64,000 nt of DNA, taken from NCBI GenBank assembly GCA_030220185.1, contig JASPKZ010009921.1:21933-85932 (forward strand), written 5' to 3'. A model generated the notes under the pieces. The model was given only the letters and a program-made list of their open reading frames with translations, was not told the origin of the DNA and searched no databases. Source of the DNA: Diploptera punctata. Lineage: Eukaryota > Arthropoda > Insecta > Blattodea > Blaberidae. A program made the position numbers and the translations under genes. The number at the start of each line of letters is the position of its first letter. Within the stretch, counting starts at the first letter, position 1. This document shows, piece by piece, positions 1 through 12,075 of this stretch.

Positions 1-1335
1 CTGGAGTCGTCCCGCCCCACGCTGCCCACATCAGTTGACGGTGGAGTGGCACAGGATGAAAAAATCCAAGAGACAAGTCCTCCGTGAGGGAGGTGGATCC
101 ATGATCTTATGATTTTCATTCTAGTAAAAAAACCGCAGATCTGAATAAAATGGCATCTGTGCAAAATTTAACCGACTCTAATCCATTCAAATGATAAATT
201 ACTTGTCTATTAGATATCTCATTTAGGCGATGAGAGAAACATACATCACACGTTGGAATCTGTGGATAAATAAGTGTATCTAAATTGGCTTAATTATGAA
301 CTGCCGCTAGGGAGCACCCGTGTCCCGATGAGGGAGATATTGTTTTCATATATTCATATATTAAGCTACCTGTGTAATCCAACATATCACATTTTAACTA
401 AAAAGGGAACTGTTAACCATTGTGATGCCGAAACCTACCTTGATATTTCTCCGAGCGAAATACATATCTGACGCTCTTAAATGCATGGCACAAAAAAACG
501 AAAACAGAATCCAGCAATGGCAACCACTGCGCAAAATAGATGAACGTCTCTGCTTGAGTAAAGGAGAGTGAGGCTTGGGTGAGGCGGGAGGTGGCGCGGA
601 CAGCAGGTTGTGAGGGTTATCCATTCCACGAAGTCAGGAGTTTTATTACTTCCCTGTAGTTTAAATTACGTATTTCGCGCTGGATTTTATTGCTGTGTGG
701 TTAAACGTGAAACATTTAATTTTGTACATTTTAAGGCATCTCTGGGATAAATTGCAGGTTAGGTTTCAGGATGCAATGATTGAAAGTTCCATTCTACGAT
801 AAAATAGTATACATTGATTCATATTTACCACTGAGAGATATATTCTGCATGAAGCAAGATTAATATCATAATAACTCTGTTCATTCTGCGAAACATAACT
901 TGGAAGATTTATTATTACTAACGGTGGTGGTATTTTCCGAAATGCTTTTACTATTGTACTTAATTTTTTATGGCCTATAAACCACTTCTTAATGTGTTTT
1001 GGAATTTCGAAAAAAATGCGAAATTGGCTAAAATTTGATAATTATACCAAAATACAAGGTAAATGCGAAAAGAGCTACTTTATTAATACATTTTCGCTTT
1101 TGTTTCTATCAGTCTTAAAACCCCAATTTAAATAAACATGCGAATAGTTTGCACATAAGCTTACATGCCCAGAGATTGCCCAAGCAGCTCTGCAAGGTAT
1201 TTGAGGTCCTGCCAATAGTATACATCCCGACAGGTACTTCACTTAATATAATTTAATTGTATGAGACAGGAGAATAACTTCTTGAATTGTATGAACTTTC
1301 TTAACTTACGTTAATTTTGTATATTTACATTTAAT
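1..1335. other. No recognised gene
   Basis: I see no convincing coding region or repeat boundary here. The first about 120 bases are more GC-rich than the rest and could belong to a gene or repeat starting outside the window. The short open frames at 274-471 and 394-624 have no recognisable domain. Confidence 0.5.
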
Positions 1336-1690
1336 TTGTCCACCGCTGTGGTCTCGAGGTAGCGTGCTGCCTTGTCACGCAGTGGGACCGGGTTTGATCC
1401 CCGGTCGGGGCAGTTTTTCTCGGTGAGGATTTATCGGAGTTTTTCCTCACCTGTAAAACAAATGTCAGGAAAACGTTAAGGCCCAAACGGTCCCCGAAAT
1501 CATATGGCCATCATCATCACCCTCATCATTATAATCTCATCATTATCATCATCATCATCCTTCACCGGTGTGGAAAGCAACGGGAAACTACTACACCTAC
1601 AATTCCCTAGTACAGCTGCAATGCATAGAACGAAAATGCTATGATTGCAGTGAAAGACCTCGGGCAAAATTACTAAGGATGGATAGATAC
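1336..1690 (+). repeat. tRNA-derived SINE, tail type gamma
   Basis: The copy starts with a tRNA-like pol III head. A box A-like stretch lies near 1350-1362, and a box B-like GGTTTGATCCC begins at 1391. A body follows that recurs elsewhere in the window (about 1435-1505, containing CCCAAACGGTCCCCGAAAT). Next comes a TCA-rich simple repeat (1507-1560) and then a roughly 125-base module (1560-1690) that I do not see after the other SINE heads. Related copies with different 3' modules lie at 11699, 38523 and 50590 (minus strand). Assignment as a SINE is firm; the family name is unknown. Confidence 0.8.
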
Positions 1691-1755
1691 ATTTAATTAT
1701 TTAGTTCAGTTCAGTTTCTTGTCAAGTATAGACGTGTTTTTGTGAAGCACCGAGT

Positions 1756-2455
1756 TTGTTCTTTTTTGAAATGGGTAAACCTAGGCAGCAGGTAGCAGGT
1801 AGGGAAGAAGGTTGCGACAGCGAAATAATAGTAGCTGTAAAGAAAATGTTTGAAGAGATAAAGTCCTCTTTGCAACGGGAAGTTAGTGACCTTAAGAAAT
1901 CTGTCGAATTCATGTCAGACAAATTCGATAGTCTAAAATCAGAGTTGGAACATGCGAGGACAGAACTCAAGGAGACAAAATAAGAATTAAAACTTCTGAG
2001 AGGAGAAAATGAGGATCTAAAAAGAGAATTGGATGATCTACAGCAGTACACACACAGGGACAACTGTTGTATGGAGTTCCTGAATCAGAGGAGTCAGTGT
2101 ACAATGATATAAATTCTATATCAAACACAATAGACGCAGTAGAATTAAACAAAGACATCAGTATTGCTCATCGCCTTCCATCAAAAACTGGGAAAACGCG
2201 TCCTATTGTAGTCAGGTTTTCCAAAAGGAAATCCTGAGACGAATGGTTAGCAAAGTTTCGTCATGAGGCAAAAAACGACAATGATGGTCCAGGTATAACG
2301 GCGTCAAAAATAAAGACGGCATGGAATGAGGGACGTATCATGGCCGGAGATCAACTAACAATAGCGACAAGACAACTACTCAACATGACAAGGGATGCGG
2401 CCAAGCATAAGGGTATTCAACTTGTGTGGACACGTAATGGAAAAATTTTTGCATG
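1756..2455 (+). pseudogene. LINE ORF1 (nucleic-acid-binding, coiled-coil type), broken
   Basis: ORF1 proteins of this type coat the element RNA and are needed for retrotransposition. The first open stretch (about 75 codons) is a charged heptad-rich coiled coil. It is cut by TAA at 1981, but the frame continues with more coiled coil to about 2060. A frameshift leads into a region with YGVPE, then AHRLP followed by RPIVVRF (about 2065-2220), which are hallmarks of the L1-ORF1-like (Transposase_22-type) domain. The protein ends at TGA near 2455, about 105 bases before ORF2. At least one stop and two frameshifts are present. Confidence 0.75.
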
Positions 2456-2562
2456 ACAAAACGAACTCAGCCCGGTGAGTAAAATTAACTGTTCACAGGA
2501 CATAAATAATTTGTAAAAATTTGGTGAATAGTTTTAGTAGTCACGAAATTCTATTGATTTAG

Positions 2563-5547
2563 CAATGGCTTGTAATACAACGTTAGATGAAATAGATCTC
2601 CATCCTTTCAATAGTAATCCAAAAACAACCATATTTGATGACATCACTGAATGCAATGAGTATATTAATAGCATTTTATCAGACTTCAAACTACTTCACA
2701 TGAACATTCGTAGCATAAATTAAATTGTTTCAGAATTCTGTGTCTTACTCGAAAACTTCTCATATTCTTTTGATACCATAGTGCTCACAAGAACATGGCT
2801 TGATCACGATTCCGGTTTTGATATCAAAGGCTATAAAAATTTGTTAAAACTAATAAATATAATAAATGTGACGACATAATTCTTTATTTCAAAAAAAGCA
2901 TTCGAGTCTCTTTGAATGATGTTGATATATCTCACTGCAATTCTATACATCTAAATTTCCTTTTAAATAATATTCCAATTGCTCTAAGTGCAATAAATAG
3001 ATCCCCAAATCTTTCTAAATTCAGCTTCGTCGAACAGTATGAAAGGTTCTTGTTTTCCTATAAAGAAGTCAATAACCACATTATTGTAGGCGACATTATC
3101 ATTCAAATCTTAGAAAATAAATTAGATAATTTTGGAAACATATACATGGACGTAATGCATGAATATGGATATTTAAAATACCTCAATTCTACCACTAGGC
3201 CATCATCCAAAAATGACTCATATCTTGATCATATATTTTTAAAAACAATTAGTAATCTAAATTTTAAACCTGGAGTATATAGTAGTGCTATAACAGATCA
3301 TTATATGGTTTTTGCTTTATTTTCGAGCCCACATAAAACTTCAAACAAAAAACCTATTGAACACTCTGAGAATTACAAACAAATTATTAATTATAAATAT
3401 TTAATAACCCAAATTAAAAACATGAATTGGGACCCGATTTTGAACTGCACAGATGCGGAATTAAGTTTTAGTATTTTTTATAAAACCATACGTAATCACA
3501 TCTCCAAATGTTCTATTACTGTCGCATCTATTTCCAGCAAGTACAAAAAAATTAAACCTTGGATTACAACTGGCATTGTTAAATCAATAAGAACTAGAGA
3601 TAAAATTGCAAGGCAAGTAAAACGTGAACCTTTGAATACTGAATTATTTATCAAATATAAATTATATAGAAATATGTTAACACGCGTGATAAGGTCTTTG
3701 AAAATTAAATATTATTCTGAAAAATTTAACAATAAAAAAATGACCCTAAAAAGTTTTGGCAGTGCGTCAATGAGGCCACTGATACTTTTTCAAGTAAAAA
3801 ATCTTCAATCAATGAAATCATAAATCTGAGTGGTCAACAAATATAGAATAAAAATGACATTGCTAATTAATTTAATGAGCATTTTACTGAAATAGGACGC
3901 AACATTGCTGCCAACATCAGTAAGAAAATATTTAATTTTTCTCATTAGAAATTTTGAAAATAAGTAAATCACGTCTTCAATGTTTCTATTCCCTGTGAGC
4001 GAAAACGAAATTATTAACATTATAAAATAATTAAAAAATAATGTATCTCCAGGAATAGACGGAATAACAAATAATACGCTTAAACGTATTGTCGAAACTA
4101 TAGCAAAACCACTTACCTACATATTTAACTTGTGCATTTCTCAAGGAATCTTTCCATCAGCTCTTAAACGCTCCGTGATTGTTCCAATACACAAGGCCGG
4201 AGACAAAAATAATCTTAACAATTATAGGCCCATATCACTTTTACCAAGTTTTTCAAAAATCTTTGAAAAATGTATAAAGACACGATTAATGAATTTTGCA
4301 AAAAAAACTGTTTGTTAAGCAGAAATCAATTCGGTTTCAGATATAATATAAGTACAGAAGATGCAATTATGACTGTCGTCTCAAATATAATTCATAAATT
4401 AGACTCAGGAAATAAATGCCTACGAATTTTCTTAGATCTCCAAAAAGCCTTTGATACAGTAAATCACAGCATACTGCTGGATAAATTAGATAAAATTGGC
4501 ATTAAAGGAACCACTTTAAAACTATTTAAATCGTATTTAAATAATAGAACCCAAACAAGAAAAATCGACGATAAATACAGTAGTGTACGTAATATTAATA
4601 TAGATGTCCCTCAGGGGACTGTTTTAGGACCAAGTTTATTCCTAATTTATATTAATGATTTACTCAAAATTAACTTAGAAACATTTTTTGGTTCTATATA
4701 TGCATATGCTGACGACACGGTTGTCTTATTTTCCGGCTCTACATGGACCGAAACCATACATAATGCTAATAAAGGAATCAATGTAGTTAAAGAATGGCTA
4801 GACAAAAATTGACTTTCTTTGAATATCTCAAAAACTACATTAATTCCTTTTTCTTTAACATCACGCGGTATATATGAATTTCATTCAAACCCCAGTCACG
4901 ATATTACAATACATAATTGTAATAACTCATATTGCACATGTCCATCCTTGAGAATATCAACACAAGTGAAATATCTAGGTATTATAATAGACCAATATTT
5001 AAGATACGACAAACACGTTTCCTTGCTGTGTAACAAACTACGTAAAACTATTCACAAATTTATCATCCTTCGATTATATTTACCAATGTACGTATTGCGA
5101 ACTGTTTACTTAGCTCTGGTTCAATCGATAATCCAATACGGAATATTAGGTTGGGGTGGAATCGCAAATTCCATTCTTTCTCCCTTAACATTACTACAAA
5201 AACGAATCATAAAAATCTGCTTGCAGAAACCTTTAGATTACCCTACAAATTTAATTTATTTACAATTCAACGTGCCAAATATTAAACAAATATTCAAGCA
5301 TACATTGCTTACTTATTTTCATAAAAATAAAAACGAATTTAAAGAGCACAATCGAAGTTTTTACAGTACCAGACAAAATACTACTTCTTTGCTACATGTT
5401 CCAAAATTTTATACAACTTCTGGATCTAATCATAGTAGATATCTAGGACCCAAATTATATAATGAATTAATTAGATCCAATCCAGAACTAAGTAAACTAA
5501 ACACAGCTAGTTTTAAAAAAGCAATTAAATTAATAATTTTTAATTAA
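2563..5547 (+). pseudogene. LINE ORF2: endonuclease plus reverse transcriptase, broken
   Basis: ORF2 nicks the target and primes cDNA synthesis there. The endonuclease starts near 2563 (LLHMNIRSIN at about 2693, then a degraded LTRTWLDHD at about 2785 where an ETW motif is expected). It ends with SYLDHIF and a TDH triplet near 3300, where SDH is usual. A linker with KPWITTGIV follows. The RT core runs from about 4050 to 4800: GIDGITN, NYRPISLLP, FLDLQKAFDTVNH, VPQGTVLGP, and the catalytic YADD at 4705-4716. KYLGIIID and a C-terminal arm lead to the stop at 5547. Frame breaks lie at about 2720, 2870, 3760-4030, 4300 and 4812. It is not functional as written. Confidence 0.85.
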
Positions 5548-5862
5548 TTATGTGAATAACATTAATCATTTGAATATTTTAAAATAATAAATATAAAGCA
5601 TCTATTTTTGCTTATATTATTATAAATCAATATATAACTAATTACTTTCTTCTGTATTATTGGTTATAATCCATTACATTATATGATTTATATTATTTTA
5701 TGTATATCATTCTCCATTCCATTAATTCTCTTGTTAGAATAAGTCTTATTCCCAATACATTATTATTTTTTATTTGTATGTGCCATAATTTATGTAAAAA
5801 TGAAACTGGCCCCTAACTTTAAATGTATATATTCTATTTGTATTATTCATGTAACTGAACTG

Positions 5863-5957
5863 CACCCGAGCACGAGCACTTGCTCATTCGGGTGTTAATA
5901 CTGTGTGTAATATTTATTTGTAAATAAAATTGATTCTTATTCTTATTCTTATTCTGC
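5863..5957 (+). other. LINE 3' terminal hairpin and repeat tail
   Basis: CACCCGA (5863-5869) pairs with TCGGGTG (5888-5894), and inside it GAGC pairs with GCTC around an ACTT loop. About 40 bases downstream the element ends in repeats of TTATTC. In CR1/L2-like elements such a 3' structure is the likely template signal for the RT. Comparable ends occur at 7866-7938 (minus strand) and in LINE X. Confidence 0.7.
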
Positions 5958-5960
5958 TTT

Positions 5961-6240
5961 TCGAACAGTAAAAATGTATCTCTTTTCTGCGTTATTGCGT
6001 AACCTCTATCAATTACTATTATTTTATTTTCTATGTTACTTCATCTAATTTTTTTCTTTGTTAGTCTTAGTTTAATCTCTCCTTTTGAAGTGCCTTTACT
6101 TGTCCCAGGACACCCGATCCTGACAGCGACACGACCTGTGGCACGAGAGCATGTTTCCACTTGGATCATAAAGGCTACATGACTTTCTTTCCACTCATTA
6201 TACGTAGTCGCCCAAAACGGAAGAGATATAGATTGGTGCG

Positions 6241-6287
<47 letters not shown>

Positions 6288-7135
6288 GAGAGAGAGAGAG
6301 TTTATACATTTTATTTAAATACTGTAGGCATGTATATATTTTTTATATATTTATATATTTTTCCTTAATCGTCGAAATTGAATGTGTACGTATGGCCAAA
6401 CAGGCCTTTATTCAATGTCGCTGCGTACATACACTTAGCGACAAAAAGAATGAACCGCTTCAAAAAAGCAGAGTTCTTGTTATGGCCCACTACGCATACT
6501 CGAAAAGCCATAGCTGAGGTTCACGAGGTAACGCACTGTTAAATGTTTTAAATACGCTGTATTAGGTTTTAATGGTCTTAAATAGTTTAAGAACAGTGAA
6601 GGAGACATGTTTCTAGATATTTAAGAGTATTGGACAAATGCAATATTATTCATATTGCGACATTTTAATTAGAGTTTAACTCTCATTCATTGTGTAAAAT
6701 TAATGACGTCAGCTAGTATCAGACGTTCGAATAGCGTAGATAGTTAAGCTACTTACAACAAGATGAAATGTATGCGAAAGCCATGGTTCAAATCCTCCGA
6801 GAATTTTTTTTTTATTCATTTGTATTTTCGCAAAATACATCCTACAATATTTAATTCCTGCCACATATTCTACGTTCAGTTTACACTATCTTAAGTAATA
6901 TTCCTGCCTCTGTAACACTATTTAGCTACCGGTATAAATTTAATTGTGCGTGCAGTACCACGTTTTAATAATAATGCTATAAATTTACGTAATAAAATAT
7001 AATATAGCTTTATACGTATATTTAAGTGTTTATTTATTTATTACGTATTAGTCTGGGAAAAGTTTCAACCTTCAATTAAAATATTTAGTTTATATATGTC
7101 AAGCCCATCATAACAATAGCCAATAGATGATGGAC
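5961..7135. other. Non-coding spacer with small repeats
   Basis: No gene is seen. Bases about 6092-6150 resemble the reversed beta-type SINE tail (shared ACTTGTCCCAGG with 25750). A (GA)n microsatellite occupies 6245-6300. The open frame at 6161-6517 is partly that microsatellite and has no domain. Confidence 0.55.
6245..6300. repeat. (GA)n microsatellite
   Basis: About 28 GA units with one interruption (GT) near 6286. Confidence 0.95.
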
Positions 7136-7146
7136 AATAATAAAAA

Positions 7147-7149
7147 AAA

Positions 7150-7180
<31 letters not shown>

Positions 7181-7215
7181 GGTCATCTATAAAATAATAA
7201 TAATAATAATGGGAT
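7147..7215. repeat. (ATT)n then (AAT)n simple repeat
   Basis: An ATT run at 7152-7181 is followed after about 14 bases by an AAT run ending near 7210. Together they form an inverted pair that could fold back. Confidence 0.85.
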
Positions 7216-7800
7216 GTATCAATTGATGTGAAGAACGTAATTACCTGGGGATCAAAATTAACTCAAAATGTCCCCACGAAAATGACATAAAATATAGAAT
7301 TAAAAAAGGCAGATCGGTAATAACATTGTTAAACGGATTTTTGCGGGATAAGAACATAAGAATAGATACCAAATTAGAAATTTACAAATCCATAATTCGA
7401 AGCACGCTAACACTCTGTGCAGAAACTTGGCATCTGAATAAAAATTTGATTTTAAATCTTATGCCTACCGAAATTGATTCTTACAGACGCTCGACTAGAC
7501 ATTCTAAATTGGAAAAAAATCAGAAATACAATCATCGCACAACAAATGAAAGTCCAAAATTCAGTATTAGATTTTGTGAGATACAGACAACTAGAATGGT
7601 ATTGCCATATACGTAGGATGCCAGAGAAAACATTACCCAGACAAGCTTTGGAATGGATTCCACATGAAAAAGGAAAGAGAGGTGGACCAGATTTAAATGG
7701 ATCGATGATGTAAGAAGAGATATGAGGGAGCAAGGTCAGGGAGAATTGGAATGAGAAGATAGAGAAGAATGGAGAAAGAAGATACAAATTTAAAAAGCTT
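7211..7800 (+). pseudogene. RTE-like LINE, C-terminal reverse transcriptase fragment (RTE-E)
   Basis: The protein is the C-terminal part of an RTE-type ORF2, downstream of the catalytic YADD. In order it shows NYLGIKIN (about 7240), KLEIYKSIIRSTLT and CAETW (about 7375-7425), then after a frameshift near 7500 EWYCHIRRMPEKTLPRQ and GKRGGP (about 7595-7690). The pattern of YLG, RxTLxxxxETW and GHxxRM is typical of RTE 3' coding ends. The frame is broken at about 7505 and 7695. The upstream part, including the active site, is missing, as expected for 5' truncation. Confidence 0.75.
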
Positions 7801-7865
7801 TGGCATATGAAGATATTTTATTACACTGTAAACTGTTTATAAATAAGTAAATAATTTGTGTCTTT

Positions 7866-9090
7866 ACGATTAGATTAGATTAGATTTATTTAGCCTGGTG
7901 GACTTAAGGCCATGTGGCCTTCTCTTCCACTTACCAGGACAAACATATATTACATAAGAATATAACAATCTTAATTAACTCTAATATTAAACACTAAGTA
8001 AAAATTTGATCAAAAGATAACATCTAATATACATATTACGATCTATAATACAACCAGTTAATATTAGTTAAAATTAAGACTAAAACTAATAATAAAATGT
8101 ATACAAGCAAGGCATATTAAATTGTCCCTGTCTAGTGTATACAAAAAACAGGAAAATAATGAGATATAGAAAACTAATTTTACGATTATACAATATTTAA
8201 AACAAAACAAATAAAAATATTTGTTATTCTTAATATTATTTACATAAATAATTAAATATATTAATATTGCTAAAAAATACTATCAGTGAGGTGTATAAGT
8301 TAGTTTGTTATTAAATAATTCTTTAGTTTGTTTTTGAAGGATGTTATAGTTTGACAGTCTCTGACATAGTGCGGAAGGGAATTCCATGTTTTGGTAAGTG
8401 ACACCGTAAAAGATAATGAATAATATCCAGTGTGATGAGGCGGGATATAAAGGACAATGTGCTGATGGGATCGAGTGTCAAGATTATGTGTTTCGGATAG
8501 TCTGATGAAGCGGCGTGATAAATAATTAGGCGATGATGTGTGAAGTATTTTATAGAGAAGGGATAGGGAATGGACAGTTCTACGATCTCTTAGACGAAGC
8601 CACGATAATTGTTCCAGGGACGGTGTAACATGGTCAAATTTGCGAATACCACAAATAAAACGTGCGCAAGAATTATGAACACGTTGAAGTCTTTGAGTGG
8701 AAATAATATTTAAGTCTGTAAAAAGAGTGTCACAATAATAAAAATGGGGCATTGCAAGTGTTTCTACTAACATTTTCCTAAGGGCGAATGGCAAACAATT
8801 TCGTACACGATTTAATGAATGTATTATTGAGAAGACTGTTTTGCATGTATGGTTTATTTGTGTATTCCAATTTAAGTTTTTGTCAATAAATACTCCTAGA
8901 ATTTTTACTGCCTCACTATAAGGGATTTGAACTCCATTTAGTGACACATGCGAAACTGTGTTTAGGTTAATTGTAGATAATAGTCTCTGATGACCCATAA
9001 TGATTGATTGTGACTTTGTAGGATTTAATTGCAGTCCATATTTAACTGTCCAAGTCATTAGTGAGTCAAGATCAAGAATGAGTATACAGA
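7866..9090 (-). mobile_element. CR1/L2-like LINE, 5'-truncated
   Basis: Reading leftward, this copy carries the thumb and C-terminal arm of the RT, a 3' UTR of about 430 bases, a double hairpin and a TAATC-type tail (7867-7885). In the hairpin CCTGGT (7894-7899) pairs with ACCAGG (7933-7938), around the perfect palindrome AAGGCCATGTGGCCTT (7906-7921). The same family supplies the insertion at 34079-36527 and the 59-base stub at 37111-37169. The RT active site is absent because of truncation. Confidence 0.85.
8300..9085 (-). pseudogene. CR1/L2-like RT, C-terminal part
   Basis: An uninterrupted frame covers roughly the last 260 residues of a LINE ORF2. It has GLQLNPTKSQ and IMGH at the end of the palm, KILGVFIDKNLNW, the thumb motif MPHFYYCD, and DHVTPSLEQLSWL. 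It ends with the arm KTWNSLP and TSFKNKLKNYL, then stops at 8300. The frame stays open upstream to 9169, but those residues come from the neighbouring tRNA-like sequence, not from the LINE. Open frames in a truncated copy suggest fairly recent insertion. It has no catalytic centre. Confidence 0.85.
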
Positions 9091-9119
9091 ATAAAATAAA
9101 ACGCACTTTAACAAATAAA

Positions 9120-9205
9120 AAATTTACCTCACCGGGAATCGAACCTGCGACTTCTTCTATACAAATCAAGCCACTAAGTACTAAGCTACGCTTTCGCTGC
9201 CTTGT
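9120..9205 (-). repeat. tRNA-like SINE head abutting LINE
   Basis: On the minus strand there is a tRNA-like segment with an A-box-like TAGCTTAG and a perfect B box GGTTCGATTCC, followed by CGGTGAGG. It sits about 35 bases upstream of the truncated LINE in the same orientation. It may be an independent SINE fragment or the 5' partner of a chimeric transcript. Confidence 0.65.
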
Positions 9206-11535
9206 TGCGTTTAGAAAGAATACTCTTCAGGGGAAGAAGGAAAACGTATTGTAGCACTACTGTGCAATTAGTTTACTCGTGTGAATCGCGCGTTATAAAT
9301 TGAAATATTCGAGATCAAGAGTCAGCTCATTCTTTTGTTGTCGCTAAGTGTACATTTGTTGAAAATAAAAATAAAAAAATCTAATTCTTACTAGTACTTT
9401 TAGACCATACAAGGACATGGACGGCCTTCCCGATTGAGGGATCAGTTCATGCGGAGTCACCTCCGAGGCGACAGCAGGAACATTTAACAGGAGACACACC
9501 TTTCATACTAAACAAGATAAATATGTGTAGGATGATTAACATTAACCTATATTAGTTTAAAAATAAATGCACATTTTTATTTCGCTATTAACACATTACA
9601 AATGTAATTTCAATTTTTCATTAAAGTAATTCCAAAAGTATTTAATTGTCATTAGATTTAACACATAATATATTTGTGTTTTTCTTCAAAATGCTACAAA
9701 ATTAATCATTTAAATATATAACCATTACAGTATGTTAATTTTACAAATTAAAATGCAAAAATTCTGATTTCAAAATACAAAATATCAGCACCCCTAATTC
9801 TAACTTAGGTTTTTGAACAAGCTGAATTAGAAACGCAAGTAATGAACCGGTTGAAAAAAGTAGTATTCCTCCTATGGTACACATTGAATTATAGTATTCC
9901 AGGATTTTATACATCCTTTCAATTTAATCATCTCGGATATCGGTTAATTAAAAATGGATATTGAAGTATCAATGTATGCTCGTTGTAATACAATTTTAAT
10001 TAAATAAACCATTGCACTTGTGGAATTGGTTGATTGACTGAGAGTTTGTCGATAATCCGACTTTCAGTGTCTTCATCAATTTTATTTCCATTTTTACTCT
10101 AGTCTTTGCATAACGGAGGACGTAAAAGGGTCATGACTGACTTCGTCGCTTGAGCCAAGTAATATAACATATCTGGGATTGATTATAATTTTGTTGACTG
10201 AATTAACTCATGCACCAAATGGTAGTCAATGACCAATTACGTTTCAATGAATTTTGTTTTACTACCAATCACAGTCGTGTTTCACCTTTCTCTTTATCGA
10301 ATTCTCTTTACCAGCTCCTGCTTTTGTGATAAATAAAGCTCATCCTTTTTAATATTCTGAACAGGACAAAGCATTATTTTGTATTTACTGACTCTCCAAC
10401 AAATACACTGAATATAACAAATAATGAACAGATTCCTTAGAATTACACATTTGATAATTGTGTGTTCAATAATTGTGTTTTTAAGTAATGGTTTTACTGA
10501 ATTGTTTACTAAAAAAATTAATAACCTACAACTTTGTTTATAATATATAGTTTAATGTGTTTCATGTTTTCTCCACTAAGGTGTATTCTTACAATACTGC
10601 GATCCAATTTGGCAATCACAGTTTTGTAGGAGAATGTCATTGTTGTAAGTTATGAATTAAAGGCAACAATCGCAAAACATTATAAGTCCATTGTTGGCAC
10701 AATGAAATTAAATATAAATGTAAAATAATCCTTCTAACCATCATGTTATATACCAAAAATGCTTATAAATAGGAAAATAATTATTTTCAAAATTACAAAA
10801 AAATGGTGGGTGATGGAAAATTTCTGACTTCATTTTTGGAATCAGCAGATGAAAATACATAAGAATTACCCAAAATCTTTTATGTAAAAAAATCACTGTT
10901 GACCAGTGTTATTTATTTAATGTGCGTTTTACTGCAGAATAAAGACACAAAAAGTAATAAACAGGTTTTATGTCATATGTAGAACAATAAGAACATTAAG
11001 AAATAAGAACTTAATATTAAAAGCGATTTACGTAGGCTTGCGACCATCATTTGGTTGTGTTAATAAATGTTCCATTATATTAACGAAGTTCAGTCTCCCA
11101 CCTTATACATATGTTTACGTTCGAGACGCCACCCGGGCCTTAGAGTCACACGATCTGTCGAGAGAGAGATTTTAATTATGGCTCACGCACATACCTCTCT
11201 AACCACAACAAGACAATGGAGGGTTTCGCAGTTTTAGTCATCAGCTCAATGTATTAATAAATAAGGTTCTAAAACCTACACAATTAAAATAATAAAAAAC
11301 AATGTCAGTCAGTACCCATATTAACATATGGATGCGGTTTTTGGGACAATTACTAAATCACACCGAAATAAAATAGCAGCTTCGGTAATTAAGTTTTTAC
11401 GACCGTTAGCAGCTTACACAATTATGGATAATACATACAACGAAGATGTAAGATTTAATTAGGAATATACAATCTTAGATAAAAAATCGACAAACCAAGA
11501 TTTAAAGTAGGAAAATTATACAGTGTAGTTTGGTA
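9206..11535. other. No gene; two SINE-tail fragments
   Basis: No coding region is supported. Bases 9405-9515 and 11125-11255 resemble the beta-type SINE tail on the minus strand (the second contains the reverse of CCGGGTGGCGT and ACACGATCTGTCG). The rest is AT-rich unassigned sequence. Confidence 0.5.
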
Positions 11536-11539
11536 AACA

Positions 11540-11612
11540 TTAGATCAGGATAGGGATATTTGGAGTACTTATGACCGAGCGGCCATGAACTTTCGAGTTC
11601 GATTTAAATTAG
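11540..11612 (+). repeat. RTE-A extreme 3' coding fragment
   Basis: The stretch ATCAGGATAGGGATAT followed by GCGGCCATGAAC matches the last about 70 bases of the RTE-A coding region (compare 38340-38400). It lacks the usual GAGTAAGTAAGT tail. It is a short decayed copy. Confidence 0.6.
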
Positions 11613-11698
11613 TTTATTAGTATTATAGAAAAATCGAAATATCGACATGTAATTTTTCAAACATATTCAAAGAATGTCGCCAAATAAATTTTCACATA

Positions 11699-12075
11699 GG
11701 TCCACCGCTGTTGTCTCGAGGAGCGTGTTGCCTTTTCAAGCAGCTGATCCGAATTCAAATCTCGGTCGGGAAATCTTTCCTTTGTGAGATTTTGTCGAGG
11801 ACATTCCTCTTCGCCTGTAAAACAAGTGTCAGGATGTTTTAGGGCCCAATCTGTCCCCGAACATCATTTGGCCATCATTATCATATTCGCCTCATTAGTT
11901 TAAGTTTGAGATTAAAGCCTCTCCTGGCGCATCTTTATCATAATCATCGGGGCATCATATTCGTAATTCCGCCTTTCAGGCGCCCCAAATTAAAGCGGGA
12001 CACAATGCCAGAAGGGAATACCAGAAATGTCGTAATGAAACCTGATGGCACTGAATATAAAAAATGCATAATTTT
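11699..12075 (+). repeat. tRNA-derived SINE, tail type alpha
   Basis: The head and body (11699-11900) match the 1336 copy. It is followed by the alpha 3' module with CTCTCCTGGCGC (11928), CGGGGCATCATATTCG and TTTCAGGCGCCCC. The same module follows the heads at 58060 (+) and 50590 (-). The open frame at 11906-12130 is this module and is not a gene. Confidence 0.75.

Larger units (their letters stand above)
1740..5960 (+). mobile_element. Decayed two-ORF non-LTR retrotransposon (CR1/L2/jockey group)
   Basis: The unit has an ORF1 with a coiled coil, an ORF2 with endonuclease and reverse transcriptase, and a 3' UTR that ends in a hairpin and a TTATTC-type short repeat. There is no poly(A). That ending and the RT motifs fit the CR1/L2/Rex/Daphne side of the non-LTR tree, but I cannot place the clade without a tree. 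Both ORFs carry several stops and frameshifts, so the copy is dead. The length of about 4.2 kb is close to full length. The 5' boundary is approximate and I did not find a target-site duplication. Confidence 0.85.

Noticed and set aside
394..624. Minus-strand open frame of 76 codons near the window start
   Set aside because: Composition is ordinary, there is no domain, no splice context and no similarity to anything I recognise. Kept out of the gene list.
1720..2160. Minus-strand frames opposite LINE ORF1 (1722-2063, 1967-2158)
   Set aside because: Shadows of the coiled-coil coding strand. The plus-strand product has recognisable ORF1 motifs.
6161..6517. 118-codon open frame with an Arg-Glu repeat
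   Set aside because: The repeat is translation of the (GA)n microsatellite and the rest has no domain.
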